DNA from: Candidatus Accumulibacter propinquus
GTDB taxonomy: Bacteria; Pseudomonadota; Gammaproteobacteria; Burkholderiales; Rhodocyclaceae
Assembly (NCBI GenBank): GCA_016714935.1
Contig: JADKBU010000032.1
Coordinates: forward strand, 1 to 24,682
Reading direction: 5' to 3'
Length of the DNA stretch: 24,682 bases
Positions within the stretch are counted from its first letter, which is position 1. Each line of letters starts with the position of its first letter. Of this stretch, positions 1 to 8,124 are shown piece after piece. The notes beneath the pieces were generated by a model. That model saw only the letters and a program-made list of their open reading frames with translations. It had not been told where the DNA came from and ran no database searches. Made by a program: the position numbers and the translations under genes.

Positions 1-656
1 AGCGCAGGAGAACGAACGTACTCGTCGCTTGCCACGCCTTTGTTGGCACGCAATTCGGCGGCTTCTTCACGGTCGAACCATTTCAGCAGCTCCTTGAAAT
101 CACTCAAGGAATCCAGGGCGCCGATCAGTGCGGAGGTTGGAAACTCATAGTTTTCCTTGCTTTCACGCAAGCGTTCCGGCACCTCGATATAGCCGCGCCG
201 GGCCCCAAAATAGGCAAAGACGGGCGTCAGTTCAGGCGTCGACGATTTGTAGCTTTCAATGATTGGCTGTAGTTGATTTTTTAGATCGCTCAGTCCATGT
301 TTGGCTTCTGGTTCCTGGCCTCCGGAACCAGACGGTCGCCAATAGTCCCAAGTCAGCCCGTCAACGGTTTCCGCGACAACCTGCGCGAATTCGGCCAATC
401 TCCAGCGCTCCTTGCCAGCGCGGCCTTTCACCGGTTCAACGCGGAAATCTGCGTCCGAAATACCCCGTCCGGTCAGCCTCTGGTTTGCTGACGAAAGGTA
501 GTTCAGCACAGGCGTCAGTGCCGTGGCGATGCCATCCAGGATTGCGGTCTTGCCGGTTCCGTTTTCGCCGACGAAGACCGTCAGTCTTGGGTGAAGCGTG
601 ACTTCAAGTGACTCAAAGCAACGGAAATTGTTCAACGTGATTTTCTTCAGGCGCAT
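1..656 (-). CDS. AAA family ATPase, RecF/PtuA-like, N-terminal part (runs off left edge)
   Basis: The minus strand reads open from an ATG at 656 to the window edge (218 codons). The protein begins MRLKKITLNNFRCFESLEV, the usual first strand of RecF/SMC/OLD-like ATPases, followed by a Walker A motif GENGTGKT near residues 33-40. A later segment (SDFKELLKWFDREEAAELR) resembles the region after Walker A in PtuA-type ATPases of the Septu defence system; this is a remembered family resemblance, not a search result. A good ribosome site (aaggag, complement of about 666-671) precedes the ATG. The signature, Walker B and C-terminus lie outside the window, so a nuclease or TOPRIM domain cannot be judged. 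It follows the broken pglX on the same strand with 88 bases between them, where pglY would be expected in a complete BREX-2 operon. Likely a defence ATPase; family certain, subfamily not. Confidence 0.8.
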   Translation of the reverse strand, partial: MRLKKITLNNFRCFESLEVTLHPRLTVFVGENGTGKTAILDGIATALTPVLNYLSSANQRLTGRGISDADFRVEPVKGRAGKERWRLAEFAQVVAETVDGLTWDYWRPSGSGGQEPEAKHGLSDLKNQLQPIIESYKSSTPELTPVFAYFGARRGYIEVPERLRESKENYEFPTSALIGALDSLSDFKELLKWFDREEAAELRANKGVASDEYVRSPA

Positions 657-744
657 GGCGAAAAACTCCTTTGCAGGCGTTTCTGCAAGTCAGGGTCAAT
701 GCGGATTAGCGTCCCTTCAGGCTTTTTCATCACTGTGCCGCATT

Positions 745-3172
745 TCAGGCGAGGCGGTTGCCAACAACGCCGCCGGACTGCGCGGCGAGTTCCTGGGCGA
801 GTCGGTCGAGGCGAGTGGTGATGTCGACAGGTGTATGCGACAGCGGAAGGTCTTTGAGCAGGCCTGCACCGATCTCATAAAAGTCCTCAAATGGCGCCGT
901 CCGCTGCCGCGCACCGCGCTGATCGACGGTGCTCCCGGGCACGGCACACCTGCTTCAACCAGAAGCATGCCACCGACGAGTTGAGCAGCCCGAGCAACCC
1001 CAGGTGCTCGTCCTCGCTGGCTCCGGCGGGCAGCTTGATCACCGGTGCCGTCCGATTGAAGACCTTGCCGCCACGGTCGAGAACGAAGTGGTTGTGGGTT
1101 GCGACGAACGCGAAGGTAATCGTGAGCGGGGTCGAAATACGGCGAATGGCCACCTGATGCCAGGCCCACCAAGGGCGCCCTTCGTCGAAATACGTGCTCT
1201 TGCCAAAAGTTGCCCGGTTCCCGAGAACAGTGCGGCAAGACCATAGCCAAGCCGCCAAGCGCGGTGCATCGGCAAGCGCCACAGGTTGCTCTTGGCAGTA
1301 GGGAAACAGCGCGTCATCGGTCGGCGTGACGCTCCAATCGCGCACCAAATCGCCGACGACGAGGGGGCGGCGAAACTCTGCTTCGACTCTTTGACGCGCG
1401 AAGACCGCTCCAGGAGCCAGCATGACCTCGTCTGCGTTGGTCATTCCGAAGACGCCCATCTCGATGGCTAATTTGCCCACAGTCGAAGTTGATGTCGCTT
1501 CGATCGAGTCCTTGACATCAGATGCGCCGTCGCCTCCGATGCTCTAGGGATGTTTTGCGAAGACTGCCCGCCCGGTGTCGGCCACACTGACGAACTCGCT
1601 CTCAGACCCCGCGCGGTCGATCTGCCCGACGATCGCCGACCACACCAGTCCGTGCGCCGGGTCTTCGGGCGTACTCGGCTCGCCCTTGATTCCCATCACC
1701 GTACGCACGCCGTCGCCCACCGGCGCGCGGTGCCGGCCGAACAGGATCACCGTCGGCGTTCCGTGCCCGGGGATGTAGGCGCCCGAGGTATCGACCACAT
1801 GCGTGAGATCCAGCCGCGGCAGCACCTGCTCGATGAGCTTGGCTCCGAACTCGCGCTTCATGAACGAGTTGGCGGTGATCAGCCCGACGAAGCCGGCCGG
1901 CTGGGAACCCTGCCCGGTGACGGCCAGTTCGAAGAAGCGCTCGGTGAATGGCGCGCCCAGCGAATACTTCATGTGGCAACTGGCGTAATGCCTGCGATAG
2001 GCCGCATTGAGTGCGGCGTCCTTGACGACGATATAGGGCGGGTTGCCGACGACCGCGTGGTACTGCCGACCCAGGATCGCCTGCACCTCGGCGAGATCCT
2101 CGCTGGCGTAGGCATGCGCGAGTCCGGTTTCCGCAAAATGCTCGGCGCCCTGGAACATGTCCTCGGTGGCGCTGAGCCCGAAGCGCCGGCCGTGCAGCAG
2201 GCTGTCGCCGATGGCGACATGAATCCTGAAGTCCGGCGCCCCGGCCAGGCGCTGCACGTCGCTGGCCTGCAAGGCGGCCAACAGCAGGCGGAAGCGGGCG
2301 ATGGCCACGGCGAACGGATTGAGATCGACGCCGGCGACCGCGTCGAGTGCTTGCTGTGCGATGTCGCGACGATTGCGTCCCGGCTCGTTGTTCGACCACT
2401 GCTCGACCAGGCGATGAAATCCTCCGAGCAGGAAGTGCCCCGACCCGCAGGTCGGATCGATCAGCCGCACTTCGCGATAGCCGAACTCCCGGATGGCCGG
2501 CGTCAGCGTCCGGTCGAGAATGAACTCCTCGACGAACTCGGGCGTCTGCAGCAGCGCATAGCGCTTGCGCGTGGCCTCGCTCAGGTCCTGGTACAGGTCG
2601 CCGAGGAAGCGGGTGTTCCAGCTCGGGTCGGTGAAGTCGCGGATCAGCGCCCCGGAATCGGCGGCAACCTCCTGCCAGAACTGCATCACCGCCATCGCGG
2701 CGTCGCCGCTGATCCCCAGGCGAAAGACCGGGTTGTGGGCGCCGTCGAAGAAGGTATGCAGGCCGGGCAAGGCGCCGGCCTCGCGGAAACACCCGAAGAG
2801 ATAGTCGCGATCGTTCTGGTGTGGATGCACGCGAAAGTAGGCGTCATGGCGGTCGCGCGCCAGGGCCAGTCGACCGGACTGCGGCGTGCCGCTGATCCAC
2901 GGCCGCTCGACCAGCCCGTTGTCCTCGATGAAGCGCAGGAAGACGCAACTCAGCAGCCAGTGCACGCCGGCCTGGGTGATGGCCTGCTCGGCCCAGGATT
3001 CGAAGGTCTCGGCGGTGCGCTCGGCATCCCGCGCCGCCTGCCACTCGGCCTGCAGTTGACCGCGCAGTTCCGGCACATCGCTGGCCGGGCTGAGGGCGCG
3101 TTCGCGCAGGTCGTCTTCGAGCCGCTTGAGCAGGCGGGTGAGATCAGCGAGCAGGACTTTGGCATCGATCAT
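745..3172 (-). pseudogene. pglX: Broken BREX type 2 adenine-specific DNA methyltransferase PglX
   Basis: PglX is the N6-adenine methyltransferase that marks self DNA in BREX type 2 (phage growth limitation). Read from ATG 3172 (MIDAKVLLADLTRLLKRLE), it shows SAM motif I DPTCGSGHF at residues 239-247 and the adenine-methylase motif NPPY at 377-380. Codon 543 is TAG (complement 1544-1546), exactly where the family has Trp in HPWS; the same frame continues with homologous sequence (SIGGDGASDVKDSIE) down to about 940. There a one-base loss, most simply at the cccggg of 934-939, shifts homology to another frame (STVDQRGARQRTAPFEDFYEI), which ends at a TGA at 745-747. About a third of the usual roughly 1200-residue protein is missing at the C-terminus. 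An earlier in-frame ATG at 3211 is possible but less family-like. Three independent lesions make loss of function very likely. Confidence 0.88.
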
Positions 3173-3233
3173 GGTGGCTTCGGGGGAAGGTCGCGACAGC
3201 GACGTTTGCATTGACGGCTGGGTTCAGCGAGGC

Positions 3234-3240
3234 GGGGGGG
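3234..3240. repeat. Seven-base G/C homopolymer between pglW and pglX
   Basis: A run of seven G on the plus strand (C on the coding strand) lies 13 bases downstream of the pglW stop and about 62 bases upstream of the pglX ATG. Together with adjacent bases it forms a small GGGGAATCCCC palindrome. It lies outside both reading frames, so slippage would change the spacer and not a protein. Confidence 0.6.
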
Positions 3241-3253
3241 ATTCCCCGTCCAT

Positions 3254-6200
3254 TCAGGCCGCGGCGCGGTGCAGGTTCTTGGCCCAGGCGACGGGAACGT
3301 TCGCCCACTGGGTTGAGGTGATGACCGGCACGGGCACGTCGTCGATGGTCGGCAGTCCGGTGGCCGCCATCGGCAGCAGCAGCCACAGACTGCCGAGCCG
3401 GCCCGGCCGGCCGACCTCGTCGCGCAGCTCGTCGATCAGCGGCATCAGGCCGTAGCGGGCGATCAGGCCCGAATTGACCAGCAGCACCGGCGCCGTCGCT
3501 TCGAGCAGCGCCTGCTTCACTTGCGGCAGCGCCTTGTGCACCAGGCGCATCAGTCGGCTCCAGTCGCTGCTGGTCGGCGCGGCGCCGTCGGCCAGCAGCA
3601 CGACGTTCCAGTTGATCTTCAACGCTTCGGCCTGCTGGCGCAGGGCCTTGAGCAGCAGCGTGTCGAAGCTCACGCGCTGGCGGCTGAAGCGGCGCAGCAG
3701 CTCGGCTTCGACCGGGTGTGCGAGACGCGGTTCGGCGGTGAGCACGAGGAAGCCACCGGCCTTGTGCGCATAGGCCAGGCGATCTTCGAGCTTCTGCGCC
3801 TCGATCACCGCGGCGGAGGCCGCGTCGGTGCCCGTGTCATCGACTGACACAGCGCTTCCGATGGCCGTGGTGACGCGGGCGTATGGGCTGGTGCTGCCGG
3901 CGGACGGGCCGAGCGCCTGCGCCGAGGGCACGTAGCCGGGGCCGGCCGGCGTGTCGTCGCGCCAGACCAGCAGCGCGCCGACATCGCTCAGCAGGTTATC
4001 GAGCAGCGGGCGTTCCGGCAGCGGCTGCGCCTCGGGGTAGCGCCCGGCGACGCGGTCCTGCACGTCCTTGAGCCGGAGGAAACGCACGCCCATCAGCGCC
4101 CCGAGCGACTGGCGCAGCGCCAGCGCTGCGGCCATGCCGCGCGGATAGATTTCCTGCCGGCTGGACAGCGCCGCGCGCCGTGAGGAAGCGGTGGCCAGGC
4201 GCAACAGGCGCTGCGCCGGGAGCGCGGCCTCGGGGGCGACTACCGATTCCAGCGTTTCGAGGGCGCGCTGCGGCGTCAGCAGGGGTTCGGCCTGCGCGCA
4301 GGCGTCGGCCGACGCACCGAGCCGCCGCGCGTATTCGGCCAGCTCGGCGGAAACGGCGATCAGCGGCAAGGGACGATGCTCGAATTCCTGAAAACGCAGG
4401 CGTTCGAGGTGGGCTTCGGCCTCGCAGCAGGCGCGGACGACGGCGGTCGCCAGACGCATCCGTTCGGGCTCGTCCTGCAAGGCGCAGCCGCGCATCGCGA
4501 GCAGCGCCGAGGCCAGTTCGGGCACGGTCATCACGCCGCCCTGGCTGGCGAGCAGGCTTTCGAAGTGGTTGCGCAGTTCGGTGAGTTGCGGCGTCTTCAG
4601 CCAGCGCTCACGGGCTTTCAGCAAGGCGGCGGACACGTCGTTGCGGTCGATCGCCAGCGCCTTGGCAGCGATGCCCAGCGGCGTCCATGGCGTCGAGCCT
4701 TCGGCCTCTTCGAGGCCGAGGTAGATCGCCAGGGCGGCTTCTTCGGGACGGTCGTCGCCGGCCGGCCGGCGCGGCAGCAACTGCGCCGCCAGTTCGCCCA
4801 CGCTGATCGCGCCGGCCGCTGCCGAATCGTCGTCGGCCTCGTGCAGCGTCGGCCGGCCTTGCACGAGGTCGGGCCGGATGGCGGCCAGGGCTTTGGCCTT
4901 GAGGCGGATTTCCTTGCGGATGCGGTCGCCGACGCCGCGCAGGTAGCGGAAGCGGACGCGGTCGACGGCCAGCAACTCGCGCGCGTTGTGGATGGCCATC
5001 GCTTCGAGGACGTTCTGCGCTTCGACGCTGTAGCCGAGTTCGGCCATGTTGGTGCTGGCGGTGGCCAGGCGGGCGACGGCTTCGAAGGGGTCGGCCGACT
5101 GCCGGCTCGCCGTCGCGCCGGCCTCGAAGATCCGGCGCCAGTCGCGCAGCATCTCTTCGGCGTTGTCGAAGCGCTTGAGCGGGTTGCGGTTCAGCGCTTT
5201 GGCGAAGAAGGCGGTGAAACCGTCGCGCAGCAAGGGGTCGAAACGCTCGGCGGCCAGCGTCGCTTCGCAATCGAGCATCGAGGGCTGCGTCTTGCCGTCG
5301 CCCCAGCGCGGCACGACGCCGGTGACCATTTCGTGCAGCGTGACGGCGAGCGCAAAGCGTTCGGCCTGCAGATCCCAGCGCGCGGGTTTGCGCAGCGACA
5401 GGAAGGGGTCGAGATAGGGATGCGTGCCGGCGGCGATGTTCTCGGCCGAGGTGCGGGTGAGCGAGAAATCGAACAGCACCAGTTGCAGCTTGCCGTGGGT
5501 CCCGGCCTGCGACATGCCGATGTTGTCGGGCTTGATGTCGCGGTGGGCGACGCCCTGCTGATCGAGGTAGTCGACCGCCTGGATCAGCTCCTCGCCGAAG
5601 CGTTGCAGCAGGTCGAGCGACAGGCGGGCTTCTTCGCGGATGCGGTCGGCGAGGGTCCTTTCGCCGGCCTTGTGCATCAGCAGCGCGGTGCGGCCATTGA
5701 CGGTGAGCGTGCGCTGCCACTCGACGATGTTCGGATGACGGAGTTTCGACAGCGCTTCGCCCTCGGCGGTGAGGCGGTCGTTGAGGCTGGCGTCGAGCGC
5801 GACCTTCAGGACCATTTCTTCGCCCCTGCCATCTTCCCTGACCAGCAGCACGTCCGCCGATGAGCCCCGTCCCATCTTGCGGATGACCGTGAAGCCACCT
5901 TCGATGCGCTCTTCGGGTCTGGCCTCGGCCGGATCGACGGTGGCCTCGGGTTCCGGGGTGGTCAGTTCGTCGACGACCTTGTCGAGATCCTGCAGGAACT
6001 CGTCGATGGTGCCGTAGCGGCCCATCACGTCGGGGTTGGTGCTGTACTGGATGAGGTCCTGCAACTGCTTGCCGCAGCCGTCGAGCACGTCCGAAAGCCG
6101 CAGGCCCTGGCCGATGCGCAGCTTTTCGGCGAGATCGAGCACCGAGCCTGCCGGCGGCCGGCCGGAGAAGACGTGATAGCTGATCGCACCGAGGCTGAAG

Positions 6201-7486
6201 ACGTCCAGGCTGGGGCCGTGCTGCGCCTCGGACTGCGCGGTTTCCGGGGCCAGATAGACCAGGCCGGGGTCCTCGACATACTCCTCGACGTGCATCGTGC
6301 CGCCGATCGTGCGGCGTGCCGGGTCGCCGGTGTCGCGCTTGTGTGTTCCCTCCTGCGTGCCTTCGCGCATGCCCGTCTGCCAGTTCATGATGCGCGGTCG
6401 CGGCGTGGCGCCGGCAACGTCCTGAACCAGTACGCTTTGCGGGCACAGGGCACGGTGGTACAGGCGCTTCTGGTGGGCGTACTTGAGGGTCTCGGCCAGG
6501 TCTCGCACAATCTGTAGGCGCTGGTCGACGTTGAGCAGTTGGCCCATCTCGCGCAGCAGGAAGTCGAGCCGGATCGCCTTGGGGTCGTGATCGAAGATCA
6601 GCGCCGGGCCGAGTTCGCTGTCCTGGTAGTCCTTGACCTTGACGATGCCCGGATGGTCGATGCCTTCGAGGATCTGGAACTCGCGCTGCGCCTGGCGGAC
6701 CAGCGACTTGCGCGCATCGGCGGTGGCCGCGGCGGCGACGGTGTAGATGCGGACGCGCCGGCGCACGGCGTCCATCGCGGTGTGCGTGCCTTCCCAGTCC
6801 TGATAGGAGTGATACGACGGGCCCTCGGAGAGCAGCGCGCCGAGCTGGTAGTCGCCGACCCGGCGATGCTTGTTCGACGGCCGGATACCGGCCTCGGCCA
6901 TCGCCCGGGCGAGCACGCGGGCGTGCTGGTGGTTGACGTGGGTCAGCTGGATCTCGCGGGCGCTACCGGTGCCGTTGTGCAGCGCACCGATGATGCCGGG
7001 GTCGCGGTCGCTGCCCGGCTGCCCACGCAGGTAGGTGCCCGATCGGGCCGTGCCGCCGAGCTTGCAGTCGAGGCTGCTGGCCGACAGGAAGATCAGCGGC
7101 TCGACGAAGGGCAGGCGGACTTTCGCCTTGTACACCGAGGACTGCCGCCGCAGCAGGCTGGCGAGCCGCTTCGCCTTGCGGTTGGCGAGGATCAGCGGGT
7201 TGTCGTAGGCGCGTTCGCGACCGTCGGTAACCCACAGCCACGTATGCGCATCGCCGCTGACGACGCCGGGACGGCTCTTGATCTCGATGAGGAAGAGGGC
7301 CGCCGGCGTGAGGATCAACGCGTCGACCTCGTTGACCCTGCCTTCCTCGTCGATGAACTCGAAGTTGGTCCAGGCGTGCCAGGGCTCGCGATCGGGGAGA
7401 TGATTGCGCAGCCAGTCCAGCGCCTCACGCTCCCAGGCGAACGGTGACTGGGAAACGGCCTGCCAGCGACTGAGGCTCATGGGCAT
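3254..7486 (-). CDS. pglW: BREX type 2 serine/threonine kinase PglW with N-terminal NERD domain
   Basis: A 1410-residue protein matching the PglW architecture. Residues about 10-125 form a NERD (nuclease-related) domain with the PD-(D/E)XK-like residues D55 and E68-x-K70 (EVDALILT ... LIEIKS). Residues about 245-505 are a protein-kinase fold without catalytic residues: HRD is HRA (344-346) and DFG is replaced by MNW (367-369), so a pseudokinase. Residues about 530-790 are a second kinase that looks active: glycine loop GRGSSADV (539-546), K561, HRDIKPDN (648-655) and DFS (673-675) in place of DFG. A helix-hairpin-helix-like stretch (YLRGVGDRIRKEI, 848-860) and a possible winged helix near 930-1000 follow. 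The start ATG directly abuts the stop of the upstream XRE gene (TAAATG) and no Shine-Dalgarno is evident, suggesting translational coupling. In BREX-2, PglW is an essential component thought to phosphorylate partner proteins. Here its partner pglX is broken. The frame is intact throughout. Confidence 0.92.
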   Translation of the reverse strand: MPMSLSRWQAVSQSPFAWEREALDWLRNHLPDREPWHAWTNFEFIDEEGRVNEVDALILTPAALFLIEIKSRPGVVSGDAHTWLWVTDGRERAYDNPLILANRKAKRLASLLRRQSSVYKAKVRLPFVEPLIFLSASSLDCKLGGTARSGTYLRGQPGSDRDPGIIGALHNGTGSAREIQLTHVNHQHARVLARAMAEAGIRPSNKHRRVGDYQLGALLSEGPSYHSYQDWEGTHTAMDAVRRRVRIYTVAAAATADARKSLVRQAQREFQILEGIDHPGIVKVKDYQDSELGPALIFDHDPKAIRLDFLLREMGQLLNVDQRLQIVRDLAETLKYAHQKRLYHRALCPQSVLVQDVAGATPRPRIMNWQTGMREGTQEGTHKRDTGDPARRTIGGTMHVEEYVEDPGLVYLAPETAQSEAQHGPSLDVFSLGAISYHVFSGRPPAGSVLDLAEKLRIGQGLRLSDVLDGCGKQLQDLIQYSTNPDVMGRYGTIDEFLQDLDKVVDELTTPEPEATVDPAEARPEERIEGGFTVIRKMGRGSSADVLLVREDGRGEEMVLKVALDASLNDRLTAEGEALSKLRHPNIVEWQRTLTVNGRTALLMHKAGERTLADRIREEARLSLDLLQRFGEELIQAVDYLDQQGVAHRDIKPDNIGMSQAGTHGKLQLVLFDFSLTRTSAENIAAGTHPYLDPFLSLRKPARWDLQAERFALAVTLHEMVTGVVPRWGDGKTQPSMLDCEATLAAERFDPLLRDGFTAFFAKALNRNPLKRFDNAEEMLRDWRRIFEAGATASRQSADPFEAVARLATASTNMAELGYSVEAQNVLEAMAIHNARELLAVDRVRFRYLRGVGDRIRKEIRLKAKALAAIRPDLVQGRPTLHEADDDSAAAGAISVGELAAQLLPRRPAGDDRPEEAALAIYLGLEEAEGSTPWTPLGIAAKALAIDRNDVSAALLKARERWLKTPQLTELRNHFESLLASQGGVMTVPELASALLAMRGCALQDEPERMRLATAVVRACCEAEAHLERLRFQEFEHRPLPLIAVSAELAEYARRLGASADACAQAEPLLTPQRALETLESVVAPEAALPAQRLLRLATASSRRAALSSRQEIYPRGMAAALALRQSLGALMGVRFLRLKDVQDRVAGRYPEAQPLPERPLLDNLLSDVGALLVWRDDTPAGPGYVPSAQALGPSAGSTSPYARVTTAIGSAVSVDDTGTDAASAAVIEAQKLEDRLAYAHKAGGFLVLTAEPRLAHPVEAELLRRFSRQRVSFDTLLLKALRQQAEALKINWNVVLLADGAAPTSSDWSRLMRLVHKALPQVKQALLEATAPVLLVNSGLIARYGLMPLIDELRDEVGRPGRLGSLWLLLPMAATGLPTIDDVPVPVITSTQWANVPVAWAKNLHRAAA

Positions 7487-7747
7487 TTACGTGGCGCCGG
7501 CAAACGGCACGTTGTCGTGCTGCGGAGGCTCGTCGGGGACGATTTCCAGCAGCTCGCCCAAGCCGCAGCCAAGAACCGTGCAGATTCGCTCCAGCGCGGG
7601 GAGGTCGACACGGGCCGCCCGGTCGCGCGTCAAAGCGCTCACCGTGCTGCGGTTGACATGCGCCCGCTGCGCCAATTCGGCGGCTTTCAGCTGGTGGCGT
7701 TGCATGAGTTCGCCGAGGTGGGAACGGACCATGGAATGTGAAATCAT
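7487..7747 (-). CDS. Small XRE-family helix-turn-helix regulator
   Basis: An 86-residue protein consisting almost wholly of a Cro/C1-type helix-turn-helix (HLGELMQRHQLKAAELAQR, then VNRSTVSALTRDR and LPALERICTVLGCGLGELLEI), similar to short YozG-like XRE proteins. ATG at 7747 (MISHSMVRSH) and ATG at 7732 (MVRSH) are both possible, and neither has a convincing ribosome site. Longer readings up to 7999 lack HTH-family character and cross the likely promoter. The TAA stop directly abuts the pglW ATG, so the two genes are almost certainly one transcription unit and translationally coupled. By position it is probably the operon's own regulator, which is inference. Close to the start, the coding strand has a TGCTATCCT extended -10-like sequence (complement of 7763-7771). 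Confidence 0.85.
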   Translation of the reverse strand: MISHSMVRSHLGELMQRHQLKAAELAQRAHVNRSTVSALTRDRAARVDLPALERICTVLGCGLGELLEIVPDEPPQHDNVPFAGAT

Positions 7748-8011
7748 CGCGGGGTGTTGCGCAGGATAGCACCCTTTCCGGCTTGAAATTGAAGGCTGCA
7801 GCCGCAACGATGACATCAGGTGGGCGGCGTGAGCGCCGAGAAACCGCGGCGAAAAGAGCCGCACCCAAAGCAATTGGCCACAGCCTTCGCGCACCAGATA
7901 GAATTGGACGTGGGTTGCGCGAGCGCTTGCTGGCCAATGGCCGCCGACCCTGCGAGAGTTGGACGTCGTGGTGATCAGTGCGGTCGCTGGCACAAGCAAT
8001 CAGCCAGCAAC
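7748..8011. other. Intergenic region between divergent xre-pglW and ahpC, left part
   Basis: With the OxyR site and promoter described separately, this fills the 377 bases between the two divergent operons. No gene was recognised in it; the short open frames have no family character. On the minus strand, TGC followed by TATCCT (complement of 7763-7771) is an extended -10-like sequence that could serve the xre-pglW operon, but no good -35 accompanies it. The rest is GC-rich with no clear repeat. Confidence 0.4.
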
Positions 8012-8048
8012 ATAGCCTCTGACTATGGCTGGAATTGTCAGAATCAAT
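8012..8048 (+). promoter_or_regulatory. OxyR binding site upstream of ahpC
   Basis: Four tetranucleotide elements with exact seven-base spacing: ATAG (8012-8015), CTAT (8023-8026), ATTG (8034-8037), CAAT (8045-8048). This matches the established OxyR pattern ATAG-N7-CTAT-N7-ATAG-N7-CTAT, with perfect dyad symmetry retained in the second half (ATTG/CAAT). It abuts the -35 of the predicted ahpC promoter, the usual position for OxyR activation. No oxyR gene is in the window. Confidence 0.82.
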
Positions 8049-8077
8049 TGGAACAATGCTGGCGACTTCATTAGTAT
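8048..8077 (+). promoter_or_regulatory. Predicted sigma70-type promoter of ahpCF
   Basis: TTGGAA (8048-8053) and TAGTAT (8072-8077) are separated by 18 bases, a fair -35/-10 pair immediately downstream of the OxyR site. A start near 8084 would leave a leader of about 40 bases before ahpC. The -35 is imperfect, as expected for an activator-dependent promoter. Confidence 0.55.
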
Positions 8078-8124
8078 CCACTCGTCGCTTGTTTTTATTC
8101 ACTGAACTCAAAGGAGAGCTCAAG

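Noticed and set aside
1544..1546. Programmed stop-codon recoding (pyrrolysine or similar) in pglX
   Set aside because: The conserved residue is Trp, not a Pyl site, and two further lesions in the same gene point to decay.
1550..3214. A 554-codon plus-strand open frame almost exactly antisense to pglX
   Set aside because: It mirrors a GC-rich coding gene with biased third positions, has no domain or motif, and the opposite strand has clear methylase motifs.
4376..5863. A 495-codon plus-strand frame within pglW
   Set aside because: Antisense shadow of the pglW kinase and HhH region, with no family motif.
8035..8124. Upstream extension of AhpC
   Set aside because: It would run through the OxyR site and promoter. 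ATG 8125 has a strong ribosome site and matches the family.
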